In this document: piece after piece, positions 18,546 through 27,634 of the stretch
Layout of the letters: the number at the start of each line of letters is the position of its first letter
Numbering within the stretch: the first letter of the stretch is position 1
Assembly (NCBI RefSeq): GCF_000166275.1
Contig: NZ_CM001023.1
Location: 3,289,001 to 3,353,000 of the forward strand
Length of the DNA stretch: 64,000 nt
From: Algoriphagus machipongonensis
GTDB lineage: Bacteria > Bacteroidota > Bacteroidia > Cytophagales > Cyclobacteriaceae
Direction of reading: 5' to 3'
Translations under genes and position numbers: made by a program
Notes under the pieces: generated by a model
What the model saw: only the letters and a program-made list of their open reading frames with translations
Database searches by the model: none
Told to the model about the DNA's origin: nothing

Positions 18546-19121
18546 CTATTTTTTGATACCAGCCCAAATGAGGTTAGGTATTTCTTCCAGGTCCAAATTG
18601 TTTTTCGCCAGCTTTTTCCCAAAACTCTTTCTCACCTTGACAATAGAATTCACATTGGTATTAACCATGATGGAAAGGATAACAGGATTTATTTTTTTGA
18701 TGGCACCTTCTTCTACTCCCATTTCGAAAAATGAATAGCACCACTCATGCCAGATATTGGGTTTATTTTGATTCTCCTCAGAGTTAAAAGGAGAATTGAG
18801 AAATTGATCGTAAAAGCCGTGAATAGATGGGTTTTTAAAATAAAACTCAGAGAGATTTCTCCAGTAATTAAAAAAACGTTCTTCAAAATTGAGTTTCCTA
18901 TCATCCTTTGATGACACGAAGTTTTTGATCTGTTGTGAAGCATATTCAAACAGACCCAAGATCAATTCATCCTTACTTTGAAAATAGGTATAGATGGTAC
19001 CTGCTGCTACACCTGCATTTTTAGCTACTTGGCTTATAGGGCAGCCATGAAAGCCGTGCTCATTGATTAATTCAAGAGCGCTATCGAAAATACTGGTCTT
19101 TTTATCTGATAGTTTTTCCAT
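18546..19121 (-). CDS. TetR/AcrR family repressor of the RND efflux operon
   Basis: DNA-binding repressor of 191 residues if started at the ATG at 19121 (MEKLSDKK); an upstream in-frame ATG at 19142 adds MIERSFI. I prefer 19121 because it gives the usual TetR N-terminal length. The helix-turn-helix spans about residues 18-55: GCPISQVAKNAGVAAGTIYTYFQSKDEL, with GTIYTYF as the recognition-helix signature. The C-terminal ligand domain has no recognisable specificity. It is the first gene of the efflux operon on the same strand, and a 40-bp palindrome covers both possible starts, so autorepression together with control of the pump is likely. Confidence 0.92.
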   Translation of the reverse strand: MEKLSDKKTSIFDSALELINEHGFHGCPISQVAKNAGVAAGTIYTYFQSKDELILGLFEYASQQIKNFVSSKDDRKLNFEERFFNYWRNLSEFYFKNPSIHGFYDQFLNSPFNSEENQNKPNIWHEWCYSFFEMGVEEGAIKKINPVILSIMVNTNVNSIVKVRKSFGKKLAKNNLDLEEIPNLIWAGIKK

Positions 19122-19152
19122 AATGAATGAACGTTCAATCATTATGGAAAAA
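19113..19152. promoter_or_regulatory. 40-bp near-perfect palindrome, candidate TetR operator of the efflux operon
   Basis: The palindrome is centred between 19132 and 19133. The core TGAACGTTCA (19128-19137) is flanked by AATGAA / ATCATT, then CCAT / ATGG and TTTTT / AAAAA. Only one symmetric base pair (two positions) breaks the symmetry in 40 bases. It spans both candidate start codons of the TetR gene, so bound repressor would block transcription or initiation of the operon. Confidence 0.75.
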
Positions 19153-19254
19153 GAATAGTTCCTTGTTTCTTAAATTAGTTTAAAATTTTATTTGAATGGA
19201 ATATTTACCTACTTCTAAAAGAATGATTGTCAGATACATTACATAGTTAAAAAC

Positions 19255-20340
19255 TTACTTTTTCCCTCCCAGTTTTTTCTTAAACAGTTTCCAGAAATTT
19301 TCATTTTTTTCTGAGATAGGAATGTCATCACCCAATAAATAAGCATAGGCTTTTAAGGAACTATTTCTTTCCAAGGTGATTTTAAGCACACCTACCAAAG
19401 GGATAAACAAAACCATCCCCGATATCCCCCATAACCAGCCCCCAATCAATATGGCCAATAAAACCGCTAGGGCATTGACTCGTACATGGGCTCCCACTAC
19501 TAATGGGGTGATGATATTATTTTCTAACAATTGAATTCCCCACAGGACTAAAAATGTAATAAAAGGATAGAAAAGCGTATCAGTGGTCAAGAAAACATAA
19601 AGAATGGCAAAAAAAGAACTGATAAAGACTCCCACATAAGGGATTAAATTCATCAAGGCTATAAACACGGCAAAAAGCAGAAAGTATTTCAGCCCTATTA
19701 GGTAGAAAAACAATCCTGCCAATAAGGCTACTATCACTGAAACTTTGAGTATCCCTCCCAGGTAATGTTGAATCACTTTTCCAGTTTCTTCTGCCCAATT
19801 CAATACCTCTACATTTGATTCAGAAGATCTCTTGAAGAGAAATTCAACAAAAAAATCTTTATAATACATCAACAAAAAAATGTACAAGGGAATGATACCT
19901 GCTAATGTTATGGATTGACCAGTTGCAAAAACCGTTTCATTAACCTTACTCCATTCGATCGCTTCAGTATCGAAAATGGAGTCAAATTGTGGAACTTGTA
20001 CACCTAGTAATTCATTCAAATCATTTCTATAGTTCCCGACTTTTTGCATTAGCGAATCACCAATTTTTGGAAACTCACCGATGAGTCCTATCATTTGATC
20101 TAGCATCAAATACATCAATCCCAGAAAAAGGATACTCACTAGTAAAATACTCAAGAAAATAGATAAGCCCCTTGGAATTCTTCGAAGTTCAAACCAATTA
20201 GACAAGGGATTAAGAGCAAATGCAAAAAAAGCTCCCCAAACTAATGGCACTAGTATAAAATCTCCTTCCTTAAGAATTATTGCTCCAAGAACGATTGCCA
20301 GTAGCAAATTGACGGTATTCTGCAGGTATTGATTTTTCAT
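19255..20340 (-). CDS. AI-2E family transporter (PerM/TqsA-like permease)
   Basis: Inner-membrane protein of 361 residues with about eight predicted helices: three near the N-terminus, a long soluble linker (about 85-140), then a helical block. The motifs GLIPLYIFLLMYY-like (GIIPLYIFLLMYYKD) and ALMNLIPYVGVFIS followed by NNIITPLVVGAHVRVNALAVLLAILIGGWLWG (key parts ITPLVVG and GGWLWGISG) define the family. Members have been linked to autoinducer-2 export or to Na+/H+ antiport; which applies here is unknown. It is a single gene on the minus strand 113 bp upstream (in transcription terms) of the TetR gene, with no evident operon partner. Confidence 0.9.
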   Translation of the reverse strand: MKNQYLQNTVNLLLAIVLGAIILKEGDFILVPLVWGAFFAFALNPLSNWFELRRIPRGLSIFLSILLVSILFLGLMYLMLDQMIGLIGEFPKIGDSLMQKVGNYRNDLNELLGVQVPQFDSIFDTEAIEWSKVNETVFATGQSITLAGIIPLYIFLLMYYKDFFVEFLFKRSSESNVEVLNWAEETGKVIQHYLGGILKVSVIVALLAGLFFYLIGLKYFLLFAVFIALMNLIPYVGVFISSFFAILYVFLTTDTLFYPFITFLVLWGIQLLENNIITPLVVGAHVRVNALAVLLAILIGGWLWGISGMVLFIPLVGVLKITLERNSSLKAYAYLLGDDIPISEKNENFWKLFKKKLGGKK

Positions 20341-20466
20341 GGCTTATTTTAGAAAGATACAATTTAACCCTGTCCTTAAAAATGACATAGATCATGTCTG
20401 GACTAAATTTATTCTCAAATAATTTTTAATTTACCACCTTAACCCAACCCAAAATCTCCCAAACAA

Positions 20467-21321
20467 ATGAGAACCTCTCTACTTTTCATCTTTATTATTC
20501 TGCCTAATTTAATCTGGGCTCAAGCCAAAGTAGACACCATAGAGGTGTTTAGTGCTGCGATGAATAAAACACTGAAGGCTGCTGTAACCAAACCGGCTGG
20601 ATATGAAACATCATCAGAAAAATACCCTGTCATTTACCTGTTGCACGGCGGAAGTGGTGCCTTCGATGACTGGCATAAAAAAGTCACAGAGCCAGGCCTA
20701 GTCAACCGGATGGCAGAAGAATATAATTTAATCATCGTAACCCCGGGAGTGGGACCTTCAAGCTATTATTATGACAGTCCATTGATGGATTCTGTTCAGT
20801 ATGAAACCTATATCATTAAAGAGTTAATCCCTGAAATTGACAAAAACTATAAAACCTTAGCTAAAAGAGAATCCCGTGCAATTTCGGGTCTTTCTATGGG
20901 AGGACATGGAGCCATGATGCTTTCTGCCAAGCACCCAGAATTGTTTATTGCTGCTGGAAGCATGAGCGGAGTTATGAATATTGACACCCGGCTTTGGAAT
21001 GTTCCTGATGGATTTCGGGAATCCAGAAATTCACAGCAAAAAGCAATGCTTGGAGATGACCTGGTTTATGATGCGCCTTTTAATACTTTCACTGCAGTTG
21101 GATTTGTCGATAAAATGAAAACAAATGGAGTTGCTTTAACAATTGACGTTGGTGTCGATGATTTTCTGATTGCTACCAATAGGCAAATTCATGAGCTTTT
21201 ATTGAAGAATGAAACTGACCATGAATATACGGAGCGGCCAGGTGCTCATAGCTGGCCTTATTGGACAAACTCCCTTCCTTATCATCTTTTATTTTTCTCT
21301 AAGCACTTGAAATGGGAATAA
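20467..21321 (+). CDS. Secreted alpha/beta-hydrolase esterase (CE1/esterase D-like)
   Basis: Esterase of 284 residues with a signal peptide (1-18, ending IWA-Q). The oxyanion segment is VIYLLHGGSGAFDDW (55-69), the nucleophile elbow GLSMGGHG places Ser143, and the probable acid is in DVGVDDF with the catalytic His in GAHSWPYW near the C-terminus. This is the acetyl/feruloyl-esterase-like fold that also contains S-formylglutathione hydrolases; the signal peptide argues for an extracytoplasmic deacetylase or sugar-ester esterase. A clear paralogue is encoded at 47109-47960. It lies upstream of an acyltransferase on the same strand, 88 bp apart, with no evident functional link. Confidence 0.85.
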   Translation: MRTSLLFIFIILPNLIWAQAKVDTIEVFSAAMNKTLKAAVTKPAGYETSSEKYPVIYLLHGGSGAFDDWHKKVTEPGLVNRMAEEYNLIIVTPGVGPSSYYYDSPLMDSVQYETYIIKELIPEIDKNYKTLAKRESRAISGLSMGGHGAMMLSAKHPELFIAAGSMSGVMNIDTRLWNVPDGFRESRNSQQKAMLGDDLVYDAPFNTFTAVGFVDKMKTNGVALTIDVGVDDFLIATNRQIHELLLKNETDHEYTERPGAHSWPYWTNSLPYHLLFFSKHLKWE

Positions 21322-21409
21322 TTAGCGAATCCCAAACAATCATTTAAAAAAATATGCTTCACAAATTGCCCTAAATTTTGCTTTTTGCAACATAACCCAA
21401 CAGCAAACT

Positions 21410-22555
21410 ATGCTAAAATTTGATGCTATCAGGCCTTTTTATGATGCAGAAGCTAATTCCGCCATCCGGGAAATAGTGGATGATCCTATGATGGATGCCA
21501 TGATGAGTTTCACCTTTCCAAACGATACCAAAGAACATTGGAAAGACTTAATGCTTCACACGCATTCCCTTCGAGATTTCCAGATAAATTTTATTTATCC
21601 GGGGGTTAAAAAAGTGCTTGAAAAAAGCTCTGACGGTTTAAGTATTGGAGGTTTTGAAAATTTGGAGCCAAATACTGCCTACCTATTTATTTCAAATCAC
21701 CGAGATATCATTTTAGATACCTCATTGCTTAATGCCTCTTTGTATGAGAATGGCTTGGTTTTGACAACTTCTGCTATTGGAGATAATTTGATCAAGCAAC
21801 CCTTCTTATACACACTTTCTCGGCTAAACAGGAATTTTGCCATCAAGAGAGGACTACAGGGAAGAGCACTGCTGGAAAGTTCTCAAATTGCTTCCGCCTA
21901 TATCAAAAAGTCCCTTTTAAAAGAAAATAGATCTGTATGGACAGCCCAAAGAGAAGGAAGAACCAAAGATGGCAATGATGCAACTCATAGAGGAGTATTG
22001 AAAATGCTTACCTTATCTGAGGAGGGCAAAAACCCTTTTGGGTATTTTGAGAAAATCAAGGTCGTACCGATCTCCATTTCGTATGAATATGACCCTACGG
22101 ATATATTGAAAATGCCGGAACTTTTGGCTAAATCCAGAGATGAAAAATATGTCAAAAGTGAAAATGAAGATTTCCTAAACTTACTGAGGGGAATCATGGG
22201 CACTAAGAAAAGAATCCATATTCAAGTAAATGGAGTATTGGATGAGGAAATTGCTGAAATCGCAAAATCAGAATCCAACTTAAGTGATAAGCTGAGTCAA
22301 CTTGCATCAGTCATTGATCAAAAAATCTGGTCTGGGTACAAGTTATGGCCTAGTAATTACATTGCTCATGACCTGTTGTATGGAAATGAGGAATATGCTT
22401 CATTTTATACAGAAGAGGAAAAAAATGCTTATGAAAAAAGGTTGAAAAGCAAGGTAGATACAAGCAATGATCTAATGGTCAAAAATTTCTTGTCCATGTA
22501 TGCCAACCCAGTCAATAATCAGAAAGAAAGCTTAAAATCAGATGTAGAGACTTAA
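21410..22555 (+). CDS. 1-acylglycerol-3-phosphate acyltransferase-like protein (PlsC domain)
   Basis: Acyltransferase of 381 residues acting at the inner face of the membrane in phospholipid or related acyl-lipid synthesis. The acyltransferase box is NHRDIILD (His97 to Asp103), which has one residue more between His and Asp than the canonical HX4D; the block around TAQREGRTKDG (about 186-196) fits the Glu-Gly motif III. The protein is longer than ordinary PlsC (about 240 residues), with extra N- and C-terminal alpha-helical parts. The stop codon shares the bases TTAA with the stop of the convergent histidine kinase gene, leaving no room for a terminator between them. Confidence 0.82.
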   Translation: MLKFDAIRPFYDAEANSAIREIVDDPMMDAMMSFTFPNDTKEHWKDLMLHTHSLRDFQINFIYPGVKKVLEKSSDGLSIGGFENLEPNTAYLFISNHRDIILDTSLLNASLYENGLVLTTSAIGDNLIKQPFLYTLSRLNRNFAIKRGLQGRALLESSQIASAYIKKSLLKENRSVWTAQREGRTKDGNDATHRGVLKMLTLSEEGKNPFGYFEKIKVVPISISYEYDPTDILKMPELLAKSRDEKYVKSENEDFLNLLRGIMGTKKRIHIQVNGVLDEEIAEIAKSESNLSDKLSQLASVIDQKIWSGYKLWPSNYIAHDLLYGNEEYASFYTEEEKNAYEKRLKSKVDTSNDLMVKNFLSMYANPVNNQKESLKSDVET

Positions 22556-23772
22556 GTAATATTAAGCATTACTTTGGTGGTGGTACCCTCTCCTATTTCA
22601 GATTCAATAGCCATGGTTCCACGCATCTCCTCTACAAGTTTTCTTACAAAGCTCATCCCGAAACCGAAGCCTTTTTCTCCTTTGGTTCCAGATTCACTAG
22701 ATCCAGATTCTGTTAATAGTTTTTCGATTTTATCTTGACTCATTCCAAGTCCTGAATCTTTCACCTGAATATTTAACACAGAGAAATCCTTAGATAAATC
22801 AAGCCCTAATTTTACTTGAACACTTCCTCCTTCAGTAGTGAATTTGATAGAGTTTGAGATCAAATTCCCTATTATTTGCATCAATCGATGCCGTTTAAAA
22901 GGATAGGTTTGATGATTTTCCTCCAATGATACAGAAAGCTTAATTTTCTTGATCAAAGCCTGTGGAGCGAACATATCTAGGATTTTGGACCTTAGCGTCA
23001 ACAAGTTGAATTCATGATCTTTTGGCTCTCTAGTATGCTGATTATTTTGTTCAGAATTTTTAGTCAATATTTCATCAGCTAACTCCAAAATAGAATTCCC
23101 ACTATTTTGGATAAGTTCCATAAATTCCAAGACCTCCTGAATTTCAGATTCTGTCCCCTGAGATTTAATGATTTCAGCCAAACCCACAATTCCGGAAATC
23201 GGCCCCCTGATATCGTGAACTAGTTTTTTATGATCATGCTGAAGGCTATCCATATCAGCTTTGATCTGATGCACCATCTTATCCACCTTAAGTCTATCTA
23301 CTATCTGTCGGGCGATCATTTGAAGTAGCTCTCTTTTTTCGATATCAATTTCCTTTTCCTCTACATCCATCACGCAAAGAGCACCTAAATTAAAACCTTC
23401 TTTGGTAACTAGCGGAACACCTAGATAATAGGTTAAATTAGGGTTCTCCTTTACATAAAATTTATCTTTAAAGCGATCATCATCTCTCAAATCATTTATT
23501 TCCAAGACCTCCCCTTCCTCATGATACAAAGTGAATTGACAAACAGAATCTTCCCGAGGCATTTGAGAAAGGTCAATACCATTTTTGGAGATCGTCCATT
23601 GAGTATAAGAGTCAATAAGGTTAACTAAAGAAATTTTCGTTCCAGCAACAGTAGCTGCCATTTCAGCGAGCCAATCAATCCCTTGTTTTGAATCATAGTA
23701 ATCCAAGTCTAAATTGCTTAATGCCAGCAATCGTCCCAACTCGTTTTCTGAGCTATTATTTTCTTTATTCAT
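22552..23772 (-). CDS. GAF-domain sensor histidine kinase
   Basis: Cytoplasmic two-component kinase of 406 residues without membrane helices. A GAF domain (about 20-160, with CQFTLYHEEG and YYLGVPLVTKEGFNLGALCVMD) precedes a short linker, the phosphoacceptor H-box KLVHDIRGP (His186) and a HATPase domain with N-box IIGNLISNSIKF, G1 box DSGLGMS and G2 box GFGFGMSFV. No response regulator is next to it, so the partner is unlinked. The GAF domain resembles those in phytochrome-like or small-molecule sensors, but no chromophore Cys pattern is evident. It converges with the acyltransferase gene, with stops overlapping. Confidence 0.92.
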   Translation of the reverse strand: MNKENNSSENELGRLLALSNLDLDYYDSKQGIDWLAEMAATVAGTKISLVNLIDSYTQWTISKNGIDLSQMPREDSVCQFTLYHEEGEVLEINDLRDDDRFKDKFYVKENPNLTYYLGVPLVTKEGFNLGALCVMDVEEKEIDIEKRELLQMIARQIVDRLKVDKMVHQIKADMDSLQHDHKKLVHDIRGPISGIVGLAEIIKSQGTESEIQEVLEFMELIQNSGNSILELADEILTKNSEQNNQHTREPKDHEFNLLTLRSKILDMFAPQALIKKIKLSVSLEENHQTYPFKRHRLMQIIGNLISNSIKFTTEGGSVQVKLGLDLSKDFSVLNIQVKDSGLGMSQDKIEKLLTESGSSESGTKGEKGFGFGMSFVRKLVEEMRGTMAIESEIGEGTTTKVMLNIT

Positions 23773-23861
23773 CTTCAGCTAATTAGTAAGGGGATCTTAA
23801 AAAACAAAATTTAAATGAACGTAATTCAACTTATCAAAACATCATTTAAACCATCCACATT

Positions 23862-24455
23862 ATGCAGTATTTAAAAAGCTTTTTATTCCTAACCTGCTTT
23901 GCTTTTTCCATGATAAGCTTGGACTTACATGCACAGAAAAAGGAAAAAATGCCTATTGGGTTAATTAAAACCAATTATGGCAAAATTTTGATCGCCCTAG
24001 ACTCCCGAACTCCTAACCACCGCGACAGTTTCATAGAGCTCGCTCAGAAAGGCTATTGGGATAGCTTAACTTTTAATCGAGTGATTCCAAATTTTGTCAA
24101 CCAAGGTGGTTGCCCCGATACAGAGGAAGGATTTAATGATCCTGAATATTTGTTGGCCCCTGAAATCCACCCTGAACTCACACATGTTTATGGAGCAGTG
24201 GGCGCGGGAAGAGATGGAAACCCGGAGAAGATTTCTGCTCGATGTCAATTTTATATCATTCAAAATCCAGAGGGAGTTCATCGTCTGGATGGTGACTACA
24301 CTGTTTTTGCTCAAGTGATTTCTGGAATGGATGTGGTAGAAAAGATTGCAAAACTGGAAACTAACGATCAGGATGAACCCTTAATTCCAGTCACTATGAA
24401 GATCAAAATCAAGTATTTTTCACCCTCTAAAATCGAGAAATTAGGTAACTTGTAA
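23862..24455 (+). CDS. Secreted cyclophilin-type peptidylprolyl isomerase
   Basis: Prolyl cis-trans isomerase of 197 residues that assists folding in the periplasm. It has a signal peptide (about 1-24, LDLHA-Q). Cyclophilin motifs: GLIKTNYGKILIALD at the start of the fold, FNRVIPNFVNQGGCPD (compare FHRVIPxFMxQGGD), and FYIIQNPEGVHRLDGDYTVFAQVISGMDVVEKI. The catalytic Arg is present in NRVIP. The length is normal for a periplasmic PpiA/PpiB-type enzyme. It lies 35 bp upstream of a large AsmA-like gene on the same strand, suggesting co-expression and an envelope-assembly role. Confidence 0.92.
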   Translation: MQYLKSFLFLTCFAFSMISLDLHAQKKEKMPIGLIKTNYGKILIALDSRTPNHRDSFIELAQKGYWDSLTFNRVIPNFVNQGGCPDTEEGFNDPEYLLAPEIHPELTHVYGAVGAGRDGNPEKISARCQFYIIQNPEGVHRLDGDYTVFAQVISGMDVVEKIAKLETNDQDEPLIPVTMKIKIKYFSPSKIEKLGNL

Positions 24456-24490
24456 TATTGAAGAAACTATGGCTTTAATTTTTAGTCTCA

Positions 24491-27400
24491 ATGAAAGGAC
24501 TTTTTAGGAATTCGAAAATGTGGAAGTTTGGCTTAGGCTTTTTACTCATTTTTATATTGTTCTTACTACTTTTTCCGATTCTTTTTAAAGACCGACTTCA
24601 GTTGGCATTACAAAATGTTCTAGATAAACAGCTAGATATTGAAGTTGGTTTTTCCGAGCTCAATGTAAGCCTCATACGGCACTTTCCTTCTCTTACAGTT
24701 TCTATGGATGAGCTGTTTTTGGAAGGCTCTGCGCCTTTTCAAAATGACACCTTACTATATACCAAAGAGCTCGCATTGGGAATTAGTATCCCCTCCTTGT
24801 TTTCAGGAAACTACACTGTAGATGAGCTGTATCTTAAAGAAGCTGTGTTGAAACTCATGCGAGATCAAGAGGGCAATTCCAATTTTGATGTGGTAAAATC
24901 AAACCCTAGTGACAGTGTCAAAAAAGAAGAAACCAAAAATGATCTGAAATTAGAAATTGAGAAATTCTTCTTTAAAAACAGTAGTTTTTTGTATCAGGAC
25001 ACTTCACTGGATATGATATGTAAAGCTACTGGAATCGACTACAAAGGCAGTGGCATTTTAGAGAATGAAAATTTTAATTTGACGAGCGATATTGGAATTG
25101 ATGAGCTGCAATTACTCTATGAAGATTTTCCTATTCTAAATAGAAATCGAGTACTAGCCAGCCTACTTACTCAGATTAATACAGAGTCCACTTCTTTGAC
25201 TTTTTTAAGAAACGAGCTCCAGATCAATGAACTCCCGATGAATTTTGTCGGAAAACTAGAATTCATTCCTGGAGGATACGACATGAATTTCGTCCTCGAG
25301 TCATTTGACTCCAATCTTGGTGATATTCTTACTCTGGTTCCTCAGGATTTAATACCAGACCTTGCAAAAACCAGATTCTCCGGAAAGGGTGATATCGTAG
25401 CATCTTTGCAAGGGCTTTACCTACCAACAAAAAATGAAATGCCCGCATTGGTTCTCAATATGGGAGTTTCAGAAGGAGGAATTTCACATGAGAATGCCCC
25501 GGAACCCATAAAAGATCTAGGTTTCCGAATGAACCTACGCCTCCCTGCTCTGGACCCTGAACAAATAGAATTTGATTTGGATAGTCTAAATTTTGCCTTG
25601 GCCGATGGTTTCCTTTTAGGTGACTTACATGTGAGAAATCTAAATCCAACGGAGGTCAATTCTGTTTTCAAATCCGACTTGGACTTGGGTCTGTTGCAAC
25701 AAGCTTTAGGAACCAAAGCTGTAGAATACCAAGGGAAATTCAAGCTAGATTTAAATGCAGATGGCTATTTAAAAAGCGAATTAGATCCAAAAGAATTAAG
25801 AAACCCACAAGTGGTTTGGACAAGAATCCCAAAATTCAATTTACAAGCAGGGCTATCTGAAGGATATTTTAAACAGAGTCAATTACCTGAGGGAATTCAG
25901 GACATCTCCTTTGATTTAAAAGTAACCAGCCCAGACAGTCTGCCTGAAAATTTGGGTATTGCACTAGACAAATTGAATTTTCAGGTTTTAGATCAAGTGA
26001 CCTCGGGAAGTTTAAGCTATAATTTAAACCTTCAAAAGGATGTGAATGCAAACTTGATTAGCAGTTTTGACCTAGCCGATATTCCAAAATATTTACCTCT
26101 TGACTCATCCTATGTATTGAATGGGAAAATAACAATGGATTTGAAAGCATCAGGAAAACATAATTCTGAAATGAAGGAAATCCCGATCATTCAGGCAGAT
26201 TTCAAATTGGAAGATGGATTTATTCAAACCCCTTTTCATCCTGAATCAATTCAAGATTTATCAGTATTACTTTCAGCCAAGAGCAGTTCGGCCTCATATT
26301 CTGACCTGAAAATCGAAATTAATCCCATTCAATTCAACTTTGCAAACCAACCATTTTCAATAACTGCCAATCTCGAAAATATGGAAGACCTTACCTATGA
26401 CATGAGGTCCGAAGGAAGGCTGGATTTAGGCAAACTTTATCAGGTTTTTGGAATGGAAGGATATGATTTAGACGGCTTTTTGATCACTGACTTTAGGCTG
26501 AAAGGAAAACAAAGTGATGCAGTAAACGGAAACTTACAAAAACTTGATAATCAAGGAACTATTCAGGTTCAAGACATCATCTCTCGATCTGATTTACTTC
26601 CTTTACCTATAGATCTAAAAAAGGGTTTACTTGAATTCAATCAGGAAAAAATAACTTTTTCGGATTTTGTCACCTCCTATAATTCAAATGAAATAACTGT
26701 TGCAGGATATTTTTCAAATTACTTAGGCTATGCGATCGAACCGGGGGAATTACTAAAAGGAGAGATCAACCTTTCCTCTTCCTTTTTAGATCTAGATGAC
26801 TTTATGTTCTTCGGAGAAGAAAGTTCGGTAAAAGTAGATAGCCTGGGTACAGTTTCGGGAGTTATTGTTCCTCCACAGGATGTGGATGTCAAAATAAATG
26901 CAAAACTGGATTCTATCCATTTTGGAGAGATTATGATCCGAAATTTTAATGGGAATCTCTCTACAAAACCGGGAATTATTAGCTTAGACAAAACAGATTT
27001 AGAATTAGTCGGAGCAAATATATCCATGAAGGGTAATTATCAGGCCACGGATCCCTTTTCAGCAACATTTGCTTATCAGATTGATGCTAAGGAATTTGAT
27101 ATCAACCGTGCCTATCAAGAAATTCCAATGTTCAGGGAAATGGCCTCTTTTGCAGAATATGCCAATGGAATTGCCTCATTAAACTATAATTTAGAGGGTA
27201 AAATCAATGCTCAGATGGAGCCTATACTTCCTTCGATCAAGGGCAATGGAGTTTTAGGTTTGAAAAAAGTGAAATTGAAAGGCTTCAAATTAATGAATAC
27301 CATTGCCAAAGAAACCGAAAACACTGAATTGGAAGATCCTGATCTAAATGATGTGGAAATAGAAACTACGATAGAAAACAACCTATTAACCATCCCTAGG

Positions 27401-27610
27401 ACCAGATTGAGAATTGCAGGATTTAGACCGCGGTTTGAAGGTCAGGTGAGTCTGGATGGCGATATGAGTATTGCATTTCGATTGGGTTTACCTCCTTTGG
27501 GGATCTTCGGCATCCCTATAAAGATTACAGGGAATCAGGAGGAACCAAACATAGAAGTGGGCAAGATGACCGAAGGAGATGCCCTTGAGGAAGTAAAAGA
27601 AAATAATTAA
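24491..27610 (+). CDS. AsmA-like family protein (bridge-like lipid transport candidate)
   Basis: Large envelope protein of 1039 residues: a single N-terminal membrane anchor (about 12-31, GLGFLLIFILFLLLFPILF) followed by a long periplasmic beta-rich body. The N-terminal region fits the AsmA pattern (VLDKQLDIEVGFSELNVSLIRHFPSLTVSMDELFLEG in parts), and the C-terminus has the AsmA_2-like segment GLKKVKLKGFKLMNTIAK ... IPRTRLRIAGFRPRFEGQVSL ... LPPLGIFGIPIKITGNQEEPNIEVG. AsmA-like proteins are believed to move phospholipid between membranes. It lies 35 bp downstream of the cyclophilin gene and 25 bp upstream of the fucose cluster, so read-through into that cluster is possible. Confidence 0.85.
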   Translation: MKGLFRNSKMWKFGLGFLLIFILFLLLFPILFKDRLQLALQNVLDKQLDIEVGFSELNVSLIRHFPSLTVSMDELFLEGSAPFQNDTLLYTKELALGISIPSLFSGNYTVDELYLKEAVLKLMRDQEGNSNFDVVKSNPSDSVKKEETKNDLKLEIEKFFFKNSSFLYQDTSLDMICKATGIDYKGSGILENENFNLTSDIGIDELQLLYEDFPILNRNRVLASLLTQINTESTSLTFLRNELQINELPMNFVGKLEFIPGGYDMNFVLESFDSNLGDILTLVPQDLIPDLAKTRFSGKGDIVASLQGLYLPTKNEMPALVLNMGVSEGGISHENAPEPIKDLGFRMNLRLPALDPEQIEFDLDSLNFALADGFLLGDLHVRNLNPTEVNSVFKSDLDLGLLQQALGTKAVEYQGKFKLDLNADGYLKSELDPKELRNPQVVWTRIPKFNLQAGLSEGYFKQSQLPEGIQDISFDLKVTSPDSLPENLGIALDKLNFQVLDQVTSGSLSYNLNLQKDVNANLISSFDLADIPKYLPLDSSYVLNGKITMDLKASGKHNSEMKEIPIIQADFKLEDGFIQTPFHPESIQDLSVLLSAKSSSASYSDLKIEINPIQFNFANQPFSITANLENMEDLTYDMRSEGRLDLGKLYQVFGMEGYDLDGFLITDFRLKGKQSDAVNGNLQKLDNQGTIQVQDIISRSDLLPLPIDLKKGLLEFNQEKITFSDFVTSYNSNEITVAGYFSNYLGYAIEPGELLKGEINLSSSFLDLDDFMFFGEESSVKVDSLGTVSGVIVPPQDVDVKINAKLDSIHFGEIMIRNFNGNLSTKPGIISLDKTDLELVGANISMKGNYQATDPFSATFAYQIDAKEFDINRAYQEIPMFREMASFAEYANGIASLNYNLEGKINAQMEPILPSIKGNGVLGLKKVKLKGFKLMNTIAKETENTELEDPDLNDVEIETTIENNLLTIPRTRLRIAGFRPRFEGQVSLDGDMSIAFRLGLPPLGIFGIPIKITGNQEEPNIEVGKMTEGDALEEVKENN

Positions 27611-27634
27611 GAATAAGTACAAAGTGATTTATTT

